Shown here: positions 1 through 9,917 of the stretch, in pieces
Layout of the letters: every line of letters begins with the position of its first letter
Numbering within the stretch: the stretch's first letter is position 1
Source of the DNA: an uncultured Prevotellaceae bacterium
Lineage (GTDB): Bacteria; Bacteroidota; Bacteroidia; Bacteroidales; Bacteroidaceae
Direction: 5' to 3'
Length of the DNA stretch: 44,811 bases
Assembly (NCBI GenBank): GCA_900316985.1
Contig: ONFE01000025.1
Coordinates: forward strand, 1-44,811
Notes under the pieces: generated by a model
What the model was told of the DNA's origin: nothing
Seen by the model: the letters and a program-made list of their open reading frames with translations, nothing else
Database searches by the model: none
Translations under genes and position numbers: made by a program

Positions 1-203
1 CGTACATAGTCCTGGCACAACAACGTCTCCGCTTTCTTGCCCACGAAGAAATACAAAACTGTCTCGTCGCCGCATCTCAGCGAGAGTTCAGTCTTACCAA
101 TACGCCTGCGCCCCATCAGCACGGTCATCTTTGCTTCGGACTTGCTTCTGTGAAGCACTTCACCAAGCACCTGTTGCTCTTTTTCTCTATCGTAGAACCT
201 CAT
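1..203 (-). CDS. AAA ATPase, DUF234/archaeal-type (5' part only)
   Basis: The minus strand starts with ATG at 203 and stays open to the left edge, giving the first 67 residues. Residues 1-6 (MRFYDR) followed by E-x-E/L-x-x-L and then the Walker A variant MGRRRIGKTEL near residues 30-40 are typical of the DUF234-linked AAA ATPases common in Prevotella and Bacteroides, usually full-length proteins of 370-520 residues. They are predicted ATPases with a C-terminal nuclease-like domain; their substrate is unknown. A TAnnTTTG promoter lies 47-54 bp upstream. Only the N-terminus is visible, so function beyond nucleotide binding is inference. Confidence 0.8.
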   Translation of the reverse strand, partial: MRFYDREKEQQVLGEVLHRSKSEAKMTVLMGRRRIGKTELSLRCGDETVLYFFVGKKAETLLCQDYV

Positions 204-249
204 ATCTTGAAATAGTATTCGTTATTACGGTAATCGTTATTACTTTTTG

Positions 250-257
250 CAAAGATA
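250..257 (-). promoter_or_regulatory. Bacteroidota -7 promoter element for the ATPase gene
   Basis: TATCTTTG on the minus strand matches TAnnTTTG and is followed by CA, the usual context. Transcription would begin near 243, giving a leader of about 40 nt before the ATG at 203. Confidence 0.65.
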
Positions 258-413
258 CAATAATAATCTTAACCTCCAAACAAAAACAAAGAAAAAAAAT
301 ACTATTCACGCATTTTCCGCATTTCCGATCCGGACGAGTTGTTTACAGCAACCTGGGATGATGATATTTCTCTGTTTTTATAGGCTTTCGTGCGTTTTTT
401 TAATGAAAAGCAG

Positions 414-421
414 TAACTTTG
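414..421 (+). promoter_or_regulatory. -7 promoter element for tcdA
   Basis: TAACTTTG followed by CA matches TAnnTTTG. It lies 19 bp before the tcdA ATG, so the leader is only about 12 nt. An ATG at 430 opens a short frame that stops at 453 and is unlikely to be used. Confidence 0.65.
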
Positions 422-439
422 CAGGCAAAATGAGAAGAT

Positions 440-1255
440 ATGGCAATAGATAGTGCAATATTCCGAAGAAGTGAGTTGTTGCTGGGAGGAGAGACCATGG
501 AACTTATCGCCCGGAAACGGGTGATTATCTTCGGTGTGGGCGGCGTAGGGTCGTGGTGCGCTGAGAGTTTGGTCCGCAGTGGTATCCGTCAGTTGACAAT
601 TGTGGACAGCGACCGTGTGTGCATCACCAATATCAACCGTCAGCTCATGGCGACGACGGAGACCGTGGGACAGGTGAAGGTGGATGCCCTAAAGGAGCGT
701 CTGCTGACCATTAATCCCAAGGCGGAGATAACAGCGCTGCAGCAGATATTTTCAGAGGAGACGGCCGACAACTTCCAACTGGACACCTATGATTATATTA
801 TAGATGCCATAGACTCGCTGAAGGACAAGGCTACATTGATTTTGCTGGCCTGCCAGAAACGGGCCAAACTGTTCTCATCGATGGGCGCAGCACTGAAGCT
901 TGACCCCACACGCATCAAGGTGACGGAGTTCTGGAAAGTAAAGGGTGACCCTCTGGCCCGTGCCCTGAGAAATAAATTCAAAAAAGAAAAGAAGTTCCCC
1001 AAGCGTAAGTTCCTGTGCATCTATAGTGATGAGTTGCTAAAGAATCGTGGCCAGAATTCCACCTGCGGCACAGAGCAATGCATGTGTCCTAAGGCAAAAA
1101 CCGGTCCGGGCGACCAGCGTCTTCTAAACCATGAGTGGTGTTCTTCGAAAGCGCAAATCAACGGTACTTTGGCTCATATCACTGCTATCTTCGGCTTTAT
1201 GCTGGCAGGACTGGTAGTCCAGGATATTTGTAACTCGAGAGAGGTTAAGGGATAG
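440..1255 (+). CDS. tcdA: tRNA threonylcarbamoyladenosine dehydratase (ThiF/E1 family)
   Basis: A 271-residue cytosolic protein close to the 268-residue E. coli TcdA (CsdL/YgdL). The nucleotide-binding loop GVGGVGS is at residues 32-38, the ATP-contacting segment VDSDRV at 55-60 and the conserved NINRQ at 64-68, all features of E1/ThiF-type adenylating enzymes. TcdA converts t6A at position 37 of ANN-decoding tRNAs to the cyclic form ct6A. A hydrophobic C-terminal helix (ITAIFGFMLAGLVV) matches the family. ATG at 440 is chosen because GAGAAG precedes it and the promoter is directly upstream. The gene is monocistronic, with a hairpin terminator 14 bp after the stop. Confidence 0.93.
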   Translation: MAIDSAIFRRSELLLGGETMELIARKRVIIFGVGGVGSWCAESLVRSGIRQLTIVDSDRVCITNINRQLMATTETVGQVKVDALKERLLTINPKAEITALQQIFSEETADNFQLDTYDYIIDAIDSLKDKATLILLACQKRAKLFSSMGAALKLDPTRIKVTEFWKVKGDPLARALRNKFKKEKKFPKRKFLCIYSDELLKNRGQNSTCGTEQCMCPKAKTGPGDQRLLNHEWCSSKAQINGTLAHITAIFGFMLAGLVVQDICNSREVKG

Positions 1256-1263
1256 CCTGTCAA

Positions 1264-1302
1264 GAAAAAGTATGGCGGCTGTCATCACGACGCCGCCATA
1301 CT
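1264..1302. terminator. Intrinsic terminator between convergent genes
   Basis: A perfect 11-bp stem (1269-1279 with 1292-1302, AGTATGGCGGC) encloses a 12-nt loop. On the minus strand it is followed by CTTTTTCTTG, a good U-tract, so it best terminates the surface-protein operon; it may also stop tcdA. Between it and 1456 lies an AT-rich untranslated stretch, apparently the long 3' leader of that operon. Confidence 0.7.
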
Positions 1303-1455
1303 CCACTAAGAATCTAACCTAATTCAAACAATAAAATAACTACTACTGATATACTATAACTAAAACCTTTTTAAAACAATAAATAACTCAATCAATTAAT
1401 TCTACTTTCTAACCAAAAGAACTAAAACATATACATTATTACATTTCACTATTAC

Positions 1456-1677
1456 TTAAAAAACGTCTTCTACTGGTTCTTCATCAGCCCAGAGATCCAC
1501 ATCATGATACTTGGCATCGATTCCACCTGTGGGATCACCCTCTATAATCTGTGTCTCATCTCCTAAATCATCACCCGTGTCAACACGGAATCGGCTTTCA
1601 CCCTGGATTTCCATGATGCCGTATGTTTTCATGTCGATGAAGCTGACAGCTGGGCTTATATATTTCTTCTTGTTCAT
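1456..1677 (-). CDS. small acidic peptide downstream of surface protein, unknown function
   Basis: A 73-residue protein with a basic N-terminus (MNKKKYISPAV) and an acidic tail (many D/E after residue 25). I do not recognise a domain; short peptides starting with K-K-x-Y-I-x-P are frequent in Prevotella but uncharacterised. ATG at 1677 is preferred to the in-frame ATG at 1683 because the strong Shine-Dalgarno AAGGAGG (complement of 1686-1692) is 8 nt from the former and 2 nt from the latter. It starts 17 bp after the surface-protein stop and is probably co-transcribed. There is no signal peptide or membrane segment. It could be a processed peptide precursor, but no maturation gene is nearby. 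Confidence 0.6.
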   Translation of the reverse strand: MNKKKYISPAVSFIDMKTYGIMEIQGESRFRVDTGDDLGDETQIIEGDPTGGIDAKYHDVDLWADEEPVEDVF

Positions 1678-1694
1678 TGTCATTTCCTCCTTAA

Positions 1695-4178
1695 TTATTT
1701 AACCATATACTTCTTATTGTTCACCACATAGATACCCTTAGGCAGACCATTGAGCAGTTGCTTGCCCTTGCCAAGGAACTGTCCGCTCAGGCTATACACG
1801 GCGGCATTGTCGCTCGTCACGGTCTCCACCTCCGAGATCGTGGTGATAATCTGCCCAGCCTCCTGCTGGTCTTCCACGCCGCCTATGCTGAGCGTGAACG
1901 GTTTGGCACTGCCGCCCTGAGCGGCCTCTTCGTCCTCAATCCAGAAGCGGAAGCCCTTTATGGTCTGCGCTGTCTTGGTGTGATACATATCACCCTTGCT
2001 GAACACGTAGGAGCGAGCTGGAACGCCATTCTCCAGTTTCAGATAGGTGCCATGATAGCGGATACTGTTGTGGTTGGGCGCATTCCAACCGTCATCATTG
2101 AATAAGTCGGCACTGATAGGATTCACGTCTCTTCTTCCCAGCGTATAGAGCGGACCGTTATAGGTTTTATTGTTAATGGTTATGGTCTGTCCTGCCGGTG
2201 TGGCCGGTTCTTTTGCCGGTTGGATGAGATAGAACTGCCCTGCCTGAATGCCGTTGTCTGCATCAACGCTCTGGAACGTAATTACATAGGGGTCGCTCTG
2301 GTCAAGTCCTGAAGCCACGGCCAGTTTCACGTCGTCGCCGAAAACGTTCTTCACCTGAGTTCCTGTCATGTCGATGGGCAGCGTAAGGGTGTTCCAATAA
2401 TATGTGCCGTCGTCTTTCTTTGAGAAGGTGCGGTGCAGGATTACGGTCACGCCTTCGTGTGCATCCAGATAACCATTACCATTACCTGATTCATCAGCAT
2501 GTTCACATGTTTCATAGTCCTCGTCCAGCACAAATACTTCTCCCAAGAACTTAATCTGGAAATCATCGAAGGCCGTGAGGTCGTTGGCATAGCCTACCAT
2601 CTGCTGAATGCCTATCATAATGTAATCACCTTCAGCGGCATGGAAGTAAACTTCTACAGGATACTTATTATCATAAAAATCAACTCCCAAATCCACGCGG
2701 TCTTGTTTATGAGCATCGGAAACTATCTCATTATAAGTGAGATTATAAGTGAGACCATTTTCTACTTTATTCAGGGGCGCACGCACAGGATCGTCACCAT
2801 TAGCCTTGGCAAAGGCATACGCATTTCCCGATTTCGACAAGCCCTGGCACTGCACCTTGTACCATCCGGTTGCAGGGGCATAAAAACCGCGTGAGATCAT
2901 TCCGCCATTACTAGCCGACTTCAACAGACCATAATAGTATTTACCATTTGTCGGCGGATCAAGGAGTTTGTAAATATCTCCGTCACTTTTCTTAAGATAT
3001 GTAGCACCATCCTCATCCCAATTATTTTCGTTATTACGATTAAATCCCTGATTGGCGATTTTATAAGTGACATCCAGGTTCATGCCATTGAAGGCATCCA
3101 CACTTAATGCAGCATTACGGACAGCTTCATCAATTTCTTTGACAGACACAAAACGCCACTTTGCTGCATAGCCAGAACTTTCAGTTTCCTTCACATGTAG
3201 TTCTACTATATTAGTTTCAACATTCAGTTCTTCCACAACTCCTAAATAAAAGGTTTTATTTTGAGGTATTACCTCATTATAAATACCGTTATCGCCTGCA
3301 TAACTCGATTGTGGATACTCTCTTGGCGTAAGACTTAACGTATAGGTGTTTTTTTCCCCTTCTACAGGAACAACATTAAAACGGCTGTAGCAATATTTAT
3401 GATCTAGATGACCATCTTTATCATCATCTTTATCACTTTTATTTATTGTTGCCTTCTGTTTGTCTGCTACTATGCCGTTACTATTAGAACCATCACCAGT
3501 ATATCCCTGCATCATGCCCAGATATTCTCCTGTTGTACCACCGCCCTGCGTAGAAACATCTGAAGTGAACACATAGCAATTTCCATCTTTTTTCATTTTG
3601 AATTTCAGTCCGAAATCACTATATAGCAACTCTATGTGGGTTCCCCAGTCGCCACCTATATACATAAACTTACCAGTTTCTACATTATAAATATATACTT
3701 CGTTGCTAGCAACACCTTCTTTGTAAATGCGATTCTGGACTTCATTTAAATCGTCAGTCGCCGACCCATCTTCTTTTATACGAAAAAATTTTGGGTTATA
3801 GGAGTCCTTCTTATCCTTAAAATAGCACCGTACAATATCTCCTGCTTGAAATTGGTCCTTGGGTATTTTTACTCTCCTATCCCAATTCCAATTATCAACA
3901 TCTACATTTAAATTTTGAAGCAGATGTTTGGTTTCTCCATTGCTCTTAATCAAATCAACAGAAGTCAGGGTGAAACCTGCACCAAAAACATAAAGATCCC
4001 AGCCATTTAACCCATTCTCAATTGCATTCTGGCTGATGGGTGCCTCAAAATAGCCGTCGCTCGTCATTGACAAGTCATCAATGTTCACGCCCTCCCAGTC
4101 ATAAGCATGAACAGCTGTAGTAGCGGTTACCATTAAAACAACCGATAATAATACTAACTTCAATTTTAATCTTCTCAT
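1695..4178 (-). CDS. large exported surface protein with T9SS-type C-terminal tail
   Basis: An 827-residue protein with a clear N-terminal signal peptide (about 25 residues, cleavage near VHA-YDWEG) and a C-terminal sorting segment of the form VYSLSGQ...GIYVVNNKKYMVK, the short Prevotella version of the Por/type IX secretion signal. The body has many D, N, G, Y and W residues and looks like stacked beta-domains; I recognise no enzyme motif. It is probably secreted through T9SS and anchored or released at the surface. Promoter TACTTTTG is 60 bp upstream; the small peptide at 1456 follows it. Function unknown; adhesin or glycan-binding protein is only a guess. Confidence 0.8.
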   Translation of the reverse strand: MRRLKLKLVLLSVVLMVTATTAVHAYDWEGVNIDDLSMTSDGYFEAPISQNAIENGLNGWDLYVFGAGFTLTSVDLIKSNGETKHLLQNLNVDVDNWNWDRRVKIPKDQFQAGDIVRCYFKDKKDSYNPKFFRIKEDGSATDDLNEVQNRIYKEGVASNEVYIYNVETGKFMYIGGDWGTHIELLYSDFGLKFKMKKDGNCYVFTSDVSTQGGGTTGEYLGMMQGYTGDGSNSNGIVADKQKATINKSDKDDDKDGHLDHKYCYSRFNVVPVEGEKNTYTLSLTPREYPQSSYAGDNGIYNEVIPQNKTFYLGVVEELNVETNIVELHVKETESSGYAAKWRFVSVKEIDEAVRNAALSVDAFNGMNLDVTYKIANQGFNRNNENNWDEDGATYLKKSDGDIYKLLDPPTNGKYYYGLLKSASNGGMISRGFYAPATGWYKVQCQGLSKSGNAYAFAKANGDDPVRAPLNKVENGLTYNLTYNEIVSDAHKQDRVDLGVDFYDNKYPVEVYFHAAEGDYIMIGIQQMVGYANDLTAFDDFQIKFLGEVFVLDEDYETCEHADESGNGNGYLDAHEGVTVILHRTFSKKDDGTYYWNTLTLPIDMTGTQVKNVFGDDVKLAVASGLDQSDPYVITFQSVDADNGIQAGQFYLIQPAKEPATPAGQTITINNKTYNGPLYTLGRRDVNPISADLFNDDGWNAPNHNSIRYHGTYLKLENGVPARSYVFSKGDMYHTKTAQTIKGFRFWIEDEEAAQGGSAKPFTLSIGGVEDQQEAGQIITTISEVETVTSDNAAVYSLSGQFLGKGKQLLNGLPKGIYVVNNKKYMVK

Positions 4179-4237
4179 TTTTTGTTTAGATAATTATAAT
4201 AGTTATTAAGCATCAAGTGGCGACAGAAATTTTGCTG

Positions 4238-4245
4238 CAAAAGTA
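4238..4245 (-). promoter_or_regulatory. -7 promoter element of the surface-protein operon
   Basis: TACTTTTG on the minus strand followed by CAGC matches TAnnTTTG. The start codon at 4178 is about 60 bp downstream. Confidence 0.6.
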
Positions 4246-4494
4246 AACGGATTATGATTCCTTTCATGTGTAAATTTGTACAAATTCTATCTTCTATCGT
4301 ACTTTTACGCAAGCATTTAGCGATTTTGAACACAATTCACTGTTTATCGGACATTTTTACTAGCTTGTAAATAAAAGTACCACTTTTCAAGCAAATTTGC
4401 CGCAAATGTTTCAATAAGGTGCCATTAATGTATTCTGTAACATTCTTTGAAGAAATTAGCAATGCGTCATTCATCAAATAATAAATTAATTTGT

Positions 4495-4502
4495 TATCTT
4501 TG
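4495..4502 (+). promoter_or_regulatory. -7 promoter element for the GH2-GH115 unit
   Basis: TATCTTTG followed by CACC matches TAnnTTTG. Transcription would begin near 4509, leaving a 5' leader of about 90 nt before the ATG at 4601. Confidence 0.6.
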
Positions 4503-4600
4503 CACCATCAATGTATCGGGGCCATTATCCGTAGATGACGGGAATCGCCCAACTAATAACTATCAAATTAAACATATCACAAAAAGACTTCTAAAAGAAA

Positions 4601-7102
4601 ATGAGACAGATTCTGTTATCCTTAATGACGCTATCCTGTATAGCCACCAATGCCCAAGGATGGAACTGGACGGTGCAGCGGGCAAACGAAGTAAAAGAAA
4701 GTGGCGAGACCATCGCGCAGACAGGCTATCAGGCAGGCGGTTGGCTGAAGGCTCCCGTTCCGGGAACGGTGGCAAGGGCTTGGCAGGAAGCCGGACTGCT
4801 GGAAGACATCTGCCATGATGATAACCTGACGCGTATCGACGACCGTTTCTTCGATGCCGACTTCTGGTATCGCACGGAATTCGAGGCACCCGCGTTGAAG
4901 CAGGGCGAACGGCTGATACTGAATTTCGACGGCATCAACTGGAAAGCTGACGTCTGGCTGAACGGACATTCCGTCGGACAGATTCAGGGAGCCTTCATCC
5001 GCAGTCACTTCGATATCACCGGGCTGGTGAAAACAACTGGAAGGAATGCGCTGGCCGTCAGGATTTATCACAACGAGCATTATGGCGACGTGAAGATTCC
5101 GACGTTGGAAAAGAACGTGCCCAACGGTGGTGTGCTGGGTGAAGATAATCCCACCTTCCACGCCAGTATTGGATGGGACTGGCTCCCGACGGTTCCCGGA
5201 CGGAATATCGGAATCTGGAACGATGTCACGCTGACGGTGGCCCGTGGGGGTGTAGTCATCGGCGATGCTTTCTTCGACACCCGTCTGCCTGGTGTTGAAC
5301 CCCGACACCCGAAAGCCGTCAAGTCGGCAGATGTGAGTCCCGTCATTACCTTACACAATTATAACAAGGAACCGATGGATGCCGAACTCGTCATCCGTTT
5401 TGGAGACAACCGCATCACACGCAGCATCAAGGTGGAGCCCGGGCAATCGGACGTAGCGATGGAGAAATTCATCGTGGAACAGCCCCGCCTGTGGTGGCCT
5501 GTGGGCTATGGAGAACCTTACCTTTACGATGTCAGCATCGAGGCTAAGGTGAACGGCAAGACACTGGCTGAAAAGCACATGAAATGCGGCATCCGACAGA
5601 TGGACTACACGCTGGAGAACAGTGCCATTCAGTTGTTTATCAACGGTCGGCGCTTCATCGCCCACGGAGGCAACTGGGGATTCAGTGAGATAAATCTCGA
5701 CTATACTGCCCGCGACTACGACATCGCCCTGCGCTACCACCGCGACATGCACCTGAACATGGTGCGCAACTGGGTGGGACAAGTAGGCGACGAGGAATTC
5801 TACGAGGCCTGCGACCGTCATGGCATCATGATATGGCAAGACTTCTGGCTGGCAAATCCCTACGACGGCCCCAACCCGAAAGACGAGGAAATGTTCATGA
5901 AGAATGCCAGCGACATGGTGCACAAGGTGCGCCCCTATGCCTCGGTGGCGCTCTACTGCGGCCGCAATGAGGGTAATCCTCCTGACAGGTTGGGACTGGC
6001 ACTCAACATGCTGGTGAGCGACCTCTGTCCGAACAGTCTCTATATCTCGCATTCTGCCGACTACAACGTCAGTGGCGGCGGTCCCTACAGGGCTTTGAGT
6101 CCCAAGGAATTCTACGGCATAGAGAAAGGCCAGAAGAAATTCCACTCAGAGCGCGGAATGCCTACGGTACCTTCTTACGAGAGCATGTGCCGGATGTTGC
6201 GTCCGGAGCACCGATGGCCGCAAAACGATGTATGGGCCATGCACAACTTCACGCTGAACGGTGCCCAAAAATGCAGCACCTACAACGAGCGTATTAAGAA
6301 CGGTCTGGGAGAGCCGCAAAGCCTGAAGGAATATGCCGACCGGGCCCAGTGGGTGAACTACGAGGGCTATCGTGCCATCTTTGAATCGCGCAGCAACTAT
6401 CGCAACGGCATACTCCTGTGGATGAGCCACCCTGCCTGGCCTTGTCTGGTGTTCCAGACCTACGATTACTATTTCGACGTGAACGGCGCCTACTTCGGTT
6501 CGAAGAAGGCCTGCCAGCCGCTGCATATCTCATGGAATCCGCTGAAGAACGTCATCGAAGTAGTGAACGAGAGTGCAGGCAACCGCCAGGGACTGACGGC
6601 ATCGGTACAGGTAGTGAACATGGACGGCAGCACGGTGATGGAGACAACGCGACAGCTAGACATCCCGGAAGACCAGACCGTGGAGGTATGTCCGCTTACG
6701 CTTAATAAAGAGAAACTATCCGAGGTGTACTTCGTGAAACTGACGCTGAAGGATGGCACGACACTCCTGGCTGACAACTTCTACTGGGAAGGCCGTAAGG
6801 AAGGCGACTGGAAGGCCTTGCAAAACATGGAAAAGCCCAAGTTGAAGACAAAGGTGGAACGGCAGGCGGACGGCAGTCTGAAAGTGACGGTCAAGAACCC
6901 GTCGAAAATGCCTGCCCTGATGATTCGTCTGAACCTCATCAACAGCAAGACCAAGGAACAGGTGCTGCCTGCCTTCTACGAAGACAACTATTTCTCGCTG
7001 CTCGGTGGAGAAGAGAAGACCGTCAGCATCAGCTGGCTCACCGTAGAGCATCCCGACAACAAGAATTTCAAACCTACAGTAACCATAGAGCAAATCAGAT
7101 GA
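4601..7102 (+). CDS. glycoside hydrolase family 2 (beta-mannosidase/exo-glucosaminidase-like)
   Basis: An 833-residue exported enzyme: signal peptide of about 19 residues ending NAQ-G, then a galactose-binding-like sandwich domain (about 45-215), an Ig-like domain (about 230-330), a TIM barrel (about 340-640) and a C-terminal Ig-like domain. The retaining catalytic pair is visible: acid/base E457 in YCGRNEGN and nucleophile E517 in FHSERG. HGGNWGFSE at the barrel start resembles the GANW motif of GH2 mannosidases. GH2 enzymes remove terminal beta-sugars; the exact sugar is not readable from sequence. Its stop overlaps the GH115 start by 4 bp (ATGA), so the two are translationally coupled and probably act on one glycan. 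Confidence 0.85.
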   Translation: MRQILLSLMTLSCIATNAQGWNWTVQRANEVKESGETIAQTGYQAGGWLKAPVPGTVARAWQEAGLLEDICHDDNLTRIDDRFFDADFWYRTEFEAPALKQGERLILNFDGINWKADVWLNGHSVGQIQGAFIRSHFDITGLVKTTGRNALAVRIYHNEHYGDVKIPTLEKNVPNGGVLGEDNPTFHASIGWDWLPTVPGRNIGIWNDVTLTVARGGVVIGDAFFDTRLPGVEPRHPKAVKSADVSPVITLHNYNKEPMDAELVIRFGDNRITRSIKVEPGQSDVAMEKFIVEQPRLWWPVGYGEPYLYDVSIEAKVNGKTLAEKHMKCGIRQMDYTLENSAIQLFINGRRFIAHGGNWGFSEINLDYTARDYDIALRYHRDMHLNMVRNWVGQVGDEEFYEACDRHGIMIWQDFWLANPYDGPNPKDEEMFMKNASDMVHKVRPYASVALYCGRNEGNPPDRLGLALNMLVSDLCPNSLYISHSADYNVSGGGPYRALSPKEFYGIEKGQKKFHSERGMPTVPSYESMCRMLRPEHRWPQNDVWAMHNFTLNGAQKCSTYNERIKNGLGEPQSLKEYADRAQWVNYEGYRAIFESRSNYRNGILLWMSHPAWPCLVFQTYDYYFDVNGAYFGSKKACQPLHISWNPLKNVIEVVNESAGNRQGLTASVQVVNMDGSTVMETTRQLDIPEDQTVEVCPLTLNKEKLSEVYFVKLTLKDGTTLLADNFYWEGRKEGDWKALQNMEKPKLKTKVERQADGSLKVTVKNPSKMPALMIRLNLINSKTKEQVLPAFYEDNYFSLLGGEEKTVSISWLTVEHPDNKNFKPTVTIEQIR

Positions 7103-9850
7103 AACGCCATATACTGACCATCATCATTTTGTGCAGCCTTCCGCTGATTGCAAAGGCCGCAGAAAAGGGTTTCCCAAAAGTGAATGAACAGGGCATGGCC
7201 GGCCGCCAGTTCGCATTATATAATAATGGGGTGGCCGCCACCATCTGCACGGATAATCTGGACTATCCTGTTGTAGGTATTGCCGCAGGACTGTTGGCCG
7301 ACGATGTGGAACGCGTCACGGCAACGAAACCCGCCATTGCACATCCTGCACGGCTGAAAGATGTAAAGGCCAACTGTGCCGTCATAGCAGGAACCATCGG
7401 AAAAAGCAATTTGATTGACGAACTGGTAGCCAAAGGGAAAATCCATGTCGACGAGATTCGCGGCAAGTGGGAATCGTTTCTGGTGACCACCATCGAGAAA
7501 CCTGCAAAACACATCGGTGAAGCATTGGTTATAGTGGGCAGCGACCGCCGCGCAACGGCGTTCGGTCTGCTGTCACTCTCCGAAGCCATTGGCGTGTCGC
7601 CGTGGTACTGGTGGGCTGATGTCGTTCCTCAGCATCAGGAGCAACTGATGATTAGTCGGGGAACATTCATCCAAGGCGAGCCTTCGGTCAAATACCGTGG
7701 CATCTTTATCAATGATGAACGGTTCGGAGGCTGGGCCCGATGGGCGGAAGAGAACTTCGACAAGGAGCACCATGAAGTGGGACCTAAAACCTACCGGAAA
7801 GTATTCGAACTGCTGCTACGATTGAAGGGAAACTACCTGTGGCCTGCCATGCACCCCGGAACAAAACCCTTTAATTTCGACCCTGAGAACGCCCGTCTGG
7901 CCGATGACTATGCCATCGTGATGGGCACGTCGCATTGTGAACAGATGCTCCGCAACAACGAGGGCGAGTGGAAGGCCGTGGGTACCTACGGCGACTTCAA
8001 CTACATCACCAACCGCCAGACCATGCAGAACTATTGGGAGGAGCGCATCAAGACCAACGGCAGTTATGAAAATACCTATACGCTGGGACTGCGCGGTGTG
8101 CACGACTATCCCATGGAAGGAGCCAATACCACGCAAGAACGCGTAAGACTGATGCAGCAAGCCATCAACGACCAGCGCGACATGCTCCGGCGTAACATCA
8201 ACAAGCCCATCGAGGAAATCCCCCAAGTGCTCTGCACCTACGAGGAAGTGCTCGACGCCTACCACAACGGTCTGCAGGTTCCTGATGACGTCACCTTGCT
8301 GTGGTCGGACGACAAACACGGCTATTGCCGCAACCTGAGCAACCCCTGGGAACAGCAGCGTAAGGGCGGCGCAGGCATCTACTACCATCTCTCCTATCAT
8401 GGCGACCCCGCCAGTTGGATTTGGCTCAGTCCGCTCTCGCCTTCGTTTATCGCCACCGAACTGACCAAGGCCTACACCTTCGGGGCAAGGAAAATTTGGG
8501 TGTTCAATGTGGGGGATATTAAACCGGCAGAGAAGGAGATATCGTTTGCCATGGATCTGGCCTGGGATATCAACCGCTGGAAACCCACCGAGGCGCACAA
8601 CTACATCAAATACTGGACGGCCAAGACTTTCGGCTCAGAGCTGGCGCAAGAGATAGCCGACCTGCAGGCACGCTACTATAAGATGCAGGCTGCCGGTAAG
8701 GATGCGCATGTGTGGTTCGTGAACTATACCGAACAGCAAGTAACTGAGCGGGTTCGTGAGGCGCAGGCATTGGCCCGAGAGGCAGCATCGCTGGAAAATC
8801 GCGTTCCCCAGCGGCTGAAAGATGCCTATTTCGAGCTCTTCGCCTACCCCATCCGCGGAGCAGCCATGCTCAACGAATACCAGTTGCTGGCCAAGCGCAG
8901 CATGGTTAATGCCACACGTGGCGACAGTCTCGGTGCCATGGCCGATGCCCACAGGGTGGAACAAATGTTCAAGGAACTGAACCAATGGACAAACCACTAT
9001 AATAAGGAAATCCGAAACGGAAAGTGGGACAACTTCTTCAACTGGCAGCCTTACCACTGGTTCCGCTCAGAAAAAATAGACCCGCCCATCTGCACGCCCC
9101 AAATCTTTGAGGATGTGAAGAAAGCTCCCGCTCCACGCTTCATCCCCGTCAGCGAGGCCCTTTCTGCACAGGGTGCCATCATATCCTGCGAAAAGGATGG
9201 GGAAATACCCATCTGGATGGAAGCCCTTACACCCGTGCGCAACTTCTCGAAAGCACCTGAGGACAATGTGTTCTGCCATGTCAACACATCCAATGACTCG
9301 TTCGATGCCTCAGCCACGCCCATCAACAACGTATGGCATTCGCCCTGGATAGGGCCGATGTGGAGCCGGGTGGGAACCATCCACCTGAAGAAAGGACAAA
9401 ACAAGATTGCCGTTACCGATTTGAAGCCAGGTGCAAGCATCGACAAGATATTCATCGGACTGTGGCCTCCCTACCCCACTGAGCCAAGACTGCGCCTGAC
9501 GGCTGACAACTATCAAAAAACACACAATGGCCAGAACGGCCAAATTGAAACGGTTGTAGGACTGGGATATGCAGACGGCGTGACCGTGCTGCCCTTCGAT
9601 ACTCCCTCTTACAATTCCGTTGAAGATGCCCCATACGTGGAATACACCGTGGAATTGCAGGAGAACGACCACCGTGTTTTCCATCCACGAGGGCGACTTC
9701 ACCTCAGAGTGGCGCCTGAACGTGCTGAGGGGCTATGCTTCTCGCACCGTAAACATACCGTCTTCATGCAAGGGAGCACAAACAATCAGAATCTATTTCC
9801 TCGACCCCGGCATTGTGTTGCAGGACATCTATATCATTAAAAAAAGTTAG
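7099..9850 (+). pseudogene. GH115 alpha-glucuronidase with a +1 frameshift near the 3' end
   Basis: Read straight, this gives a 913-residue protein ending at 9840; its last 60 or so residues are a nonsense basic tail. From about 9671 the next frame carries the expected end (TVFSIHEGDFTSEWRLNV ... IRIYFLDPGIVLQDIYI) and stops at 9850. One extra C in CC at 9669-9670 explains the shift. The rest is intact: signal peptide to about residue 20, then the GH115 core with KYRGIFINDE near residue 198-207, WPAMHPGTKPFNFD, MGTSHCEQMLRNN and a long alpha/beta plus helical region. GH115 removes (4-O-methyl)glucuronic acid from xylan side chains. The shifted product lacks only the C-terminal strands, so activity may be lost or reduced, or the base may be a sequencing error. 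Confidence 0.88.
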
Positions 9851-9879
9851 CGGAAGAGAGAGTTTATAAAATGTTTTCG

Positions 9880-9887
9880 TATATTTG
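9880..9887 (+). promoter_or_regulatory. -7 promoter element for the FMN-binding protein
   Basis: TATATTTG followed by CAGCCC matches TAnnTTTG. A TTG inside this box could formally open the downstream frame, but it would precede the transcript start, so the ATG at 9918 is used. Confidence 0.6.
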
Positions 9888-9917
9888 CAGCCCAATAAGT
9901 ATTTGATTTATAAAAGA

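Larger units (their letters stand above)
4179..4600. other. 422-bp divergent intergenic region
   Basis: It separates the surface protein (minus) from the GH2 gene (plus). It holds one promoter for each direction (4238-4245 minus and 4495-4502 plus) and a 14-bp perfect palindrome AATTTGTACAAATT at 4273-4286, 28 bp upstream of the minus promoter, which could be a regulator site. The GH2 leader is about 90 nt long. The middle (about 4290-4490) is AT-rich and shows no coding frame I can support. Confidence 0.5.

Noticed and set aside
131-453. Two short plus-strand frames before tcdA
   Set aside because: They cover the divergent promoters and the antisense of the ATPase start; no ribosome site and no homology.
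5351-6145. Minus-strand open frame (264 codons) inside the GH2 gene
   Set aside because: Antisense shadow of the GH2 catalytic domain with no recognisable domain or start signal.
9885-9917. TTG start extending the FMN-binding protein
   Set aside because: The TTG is part of the -7 promoter box, so it would not be in the transcript.
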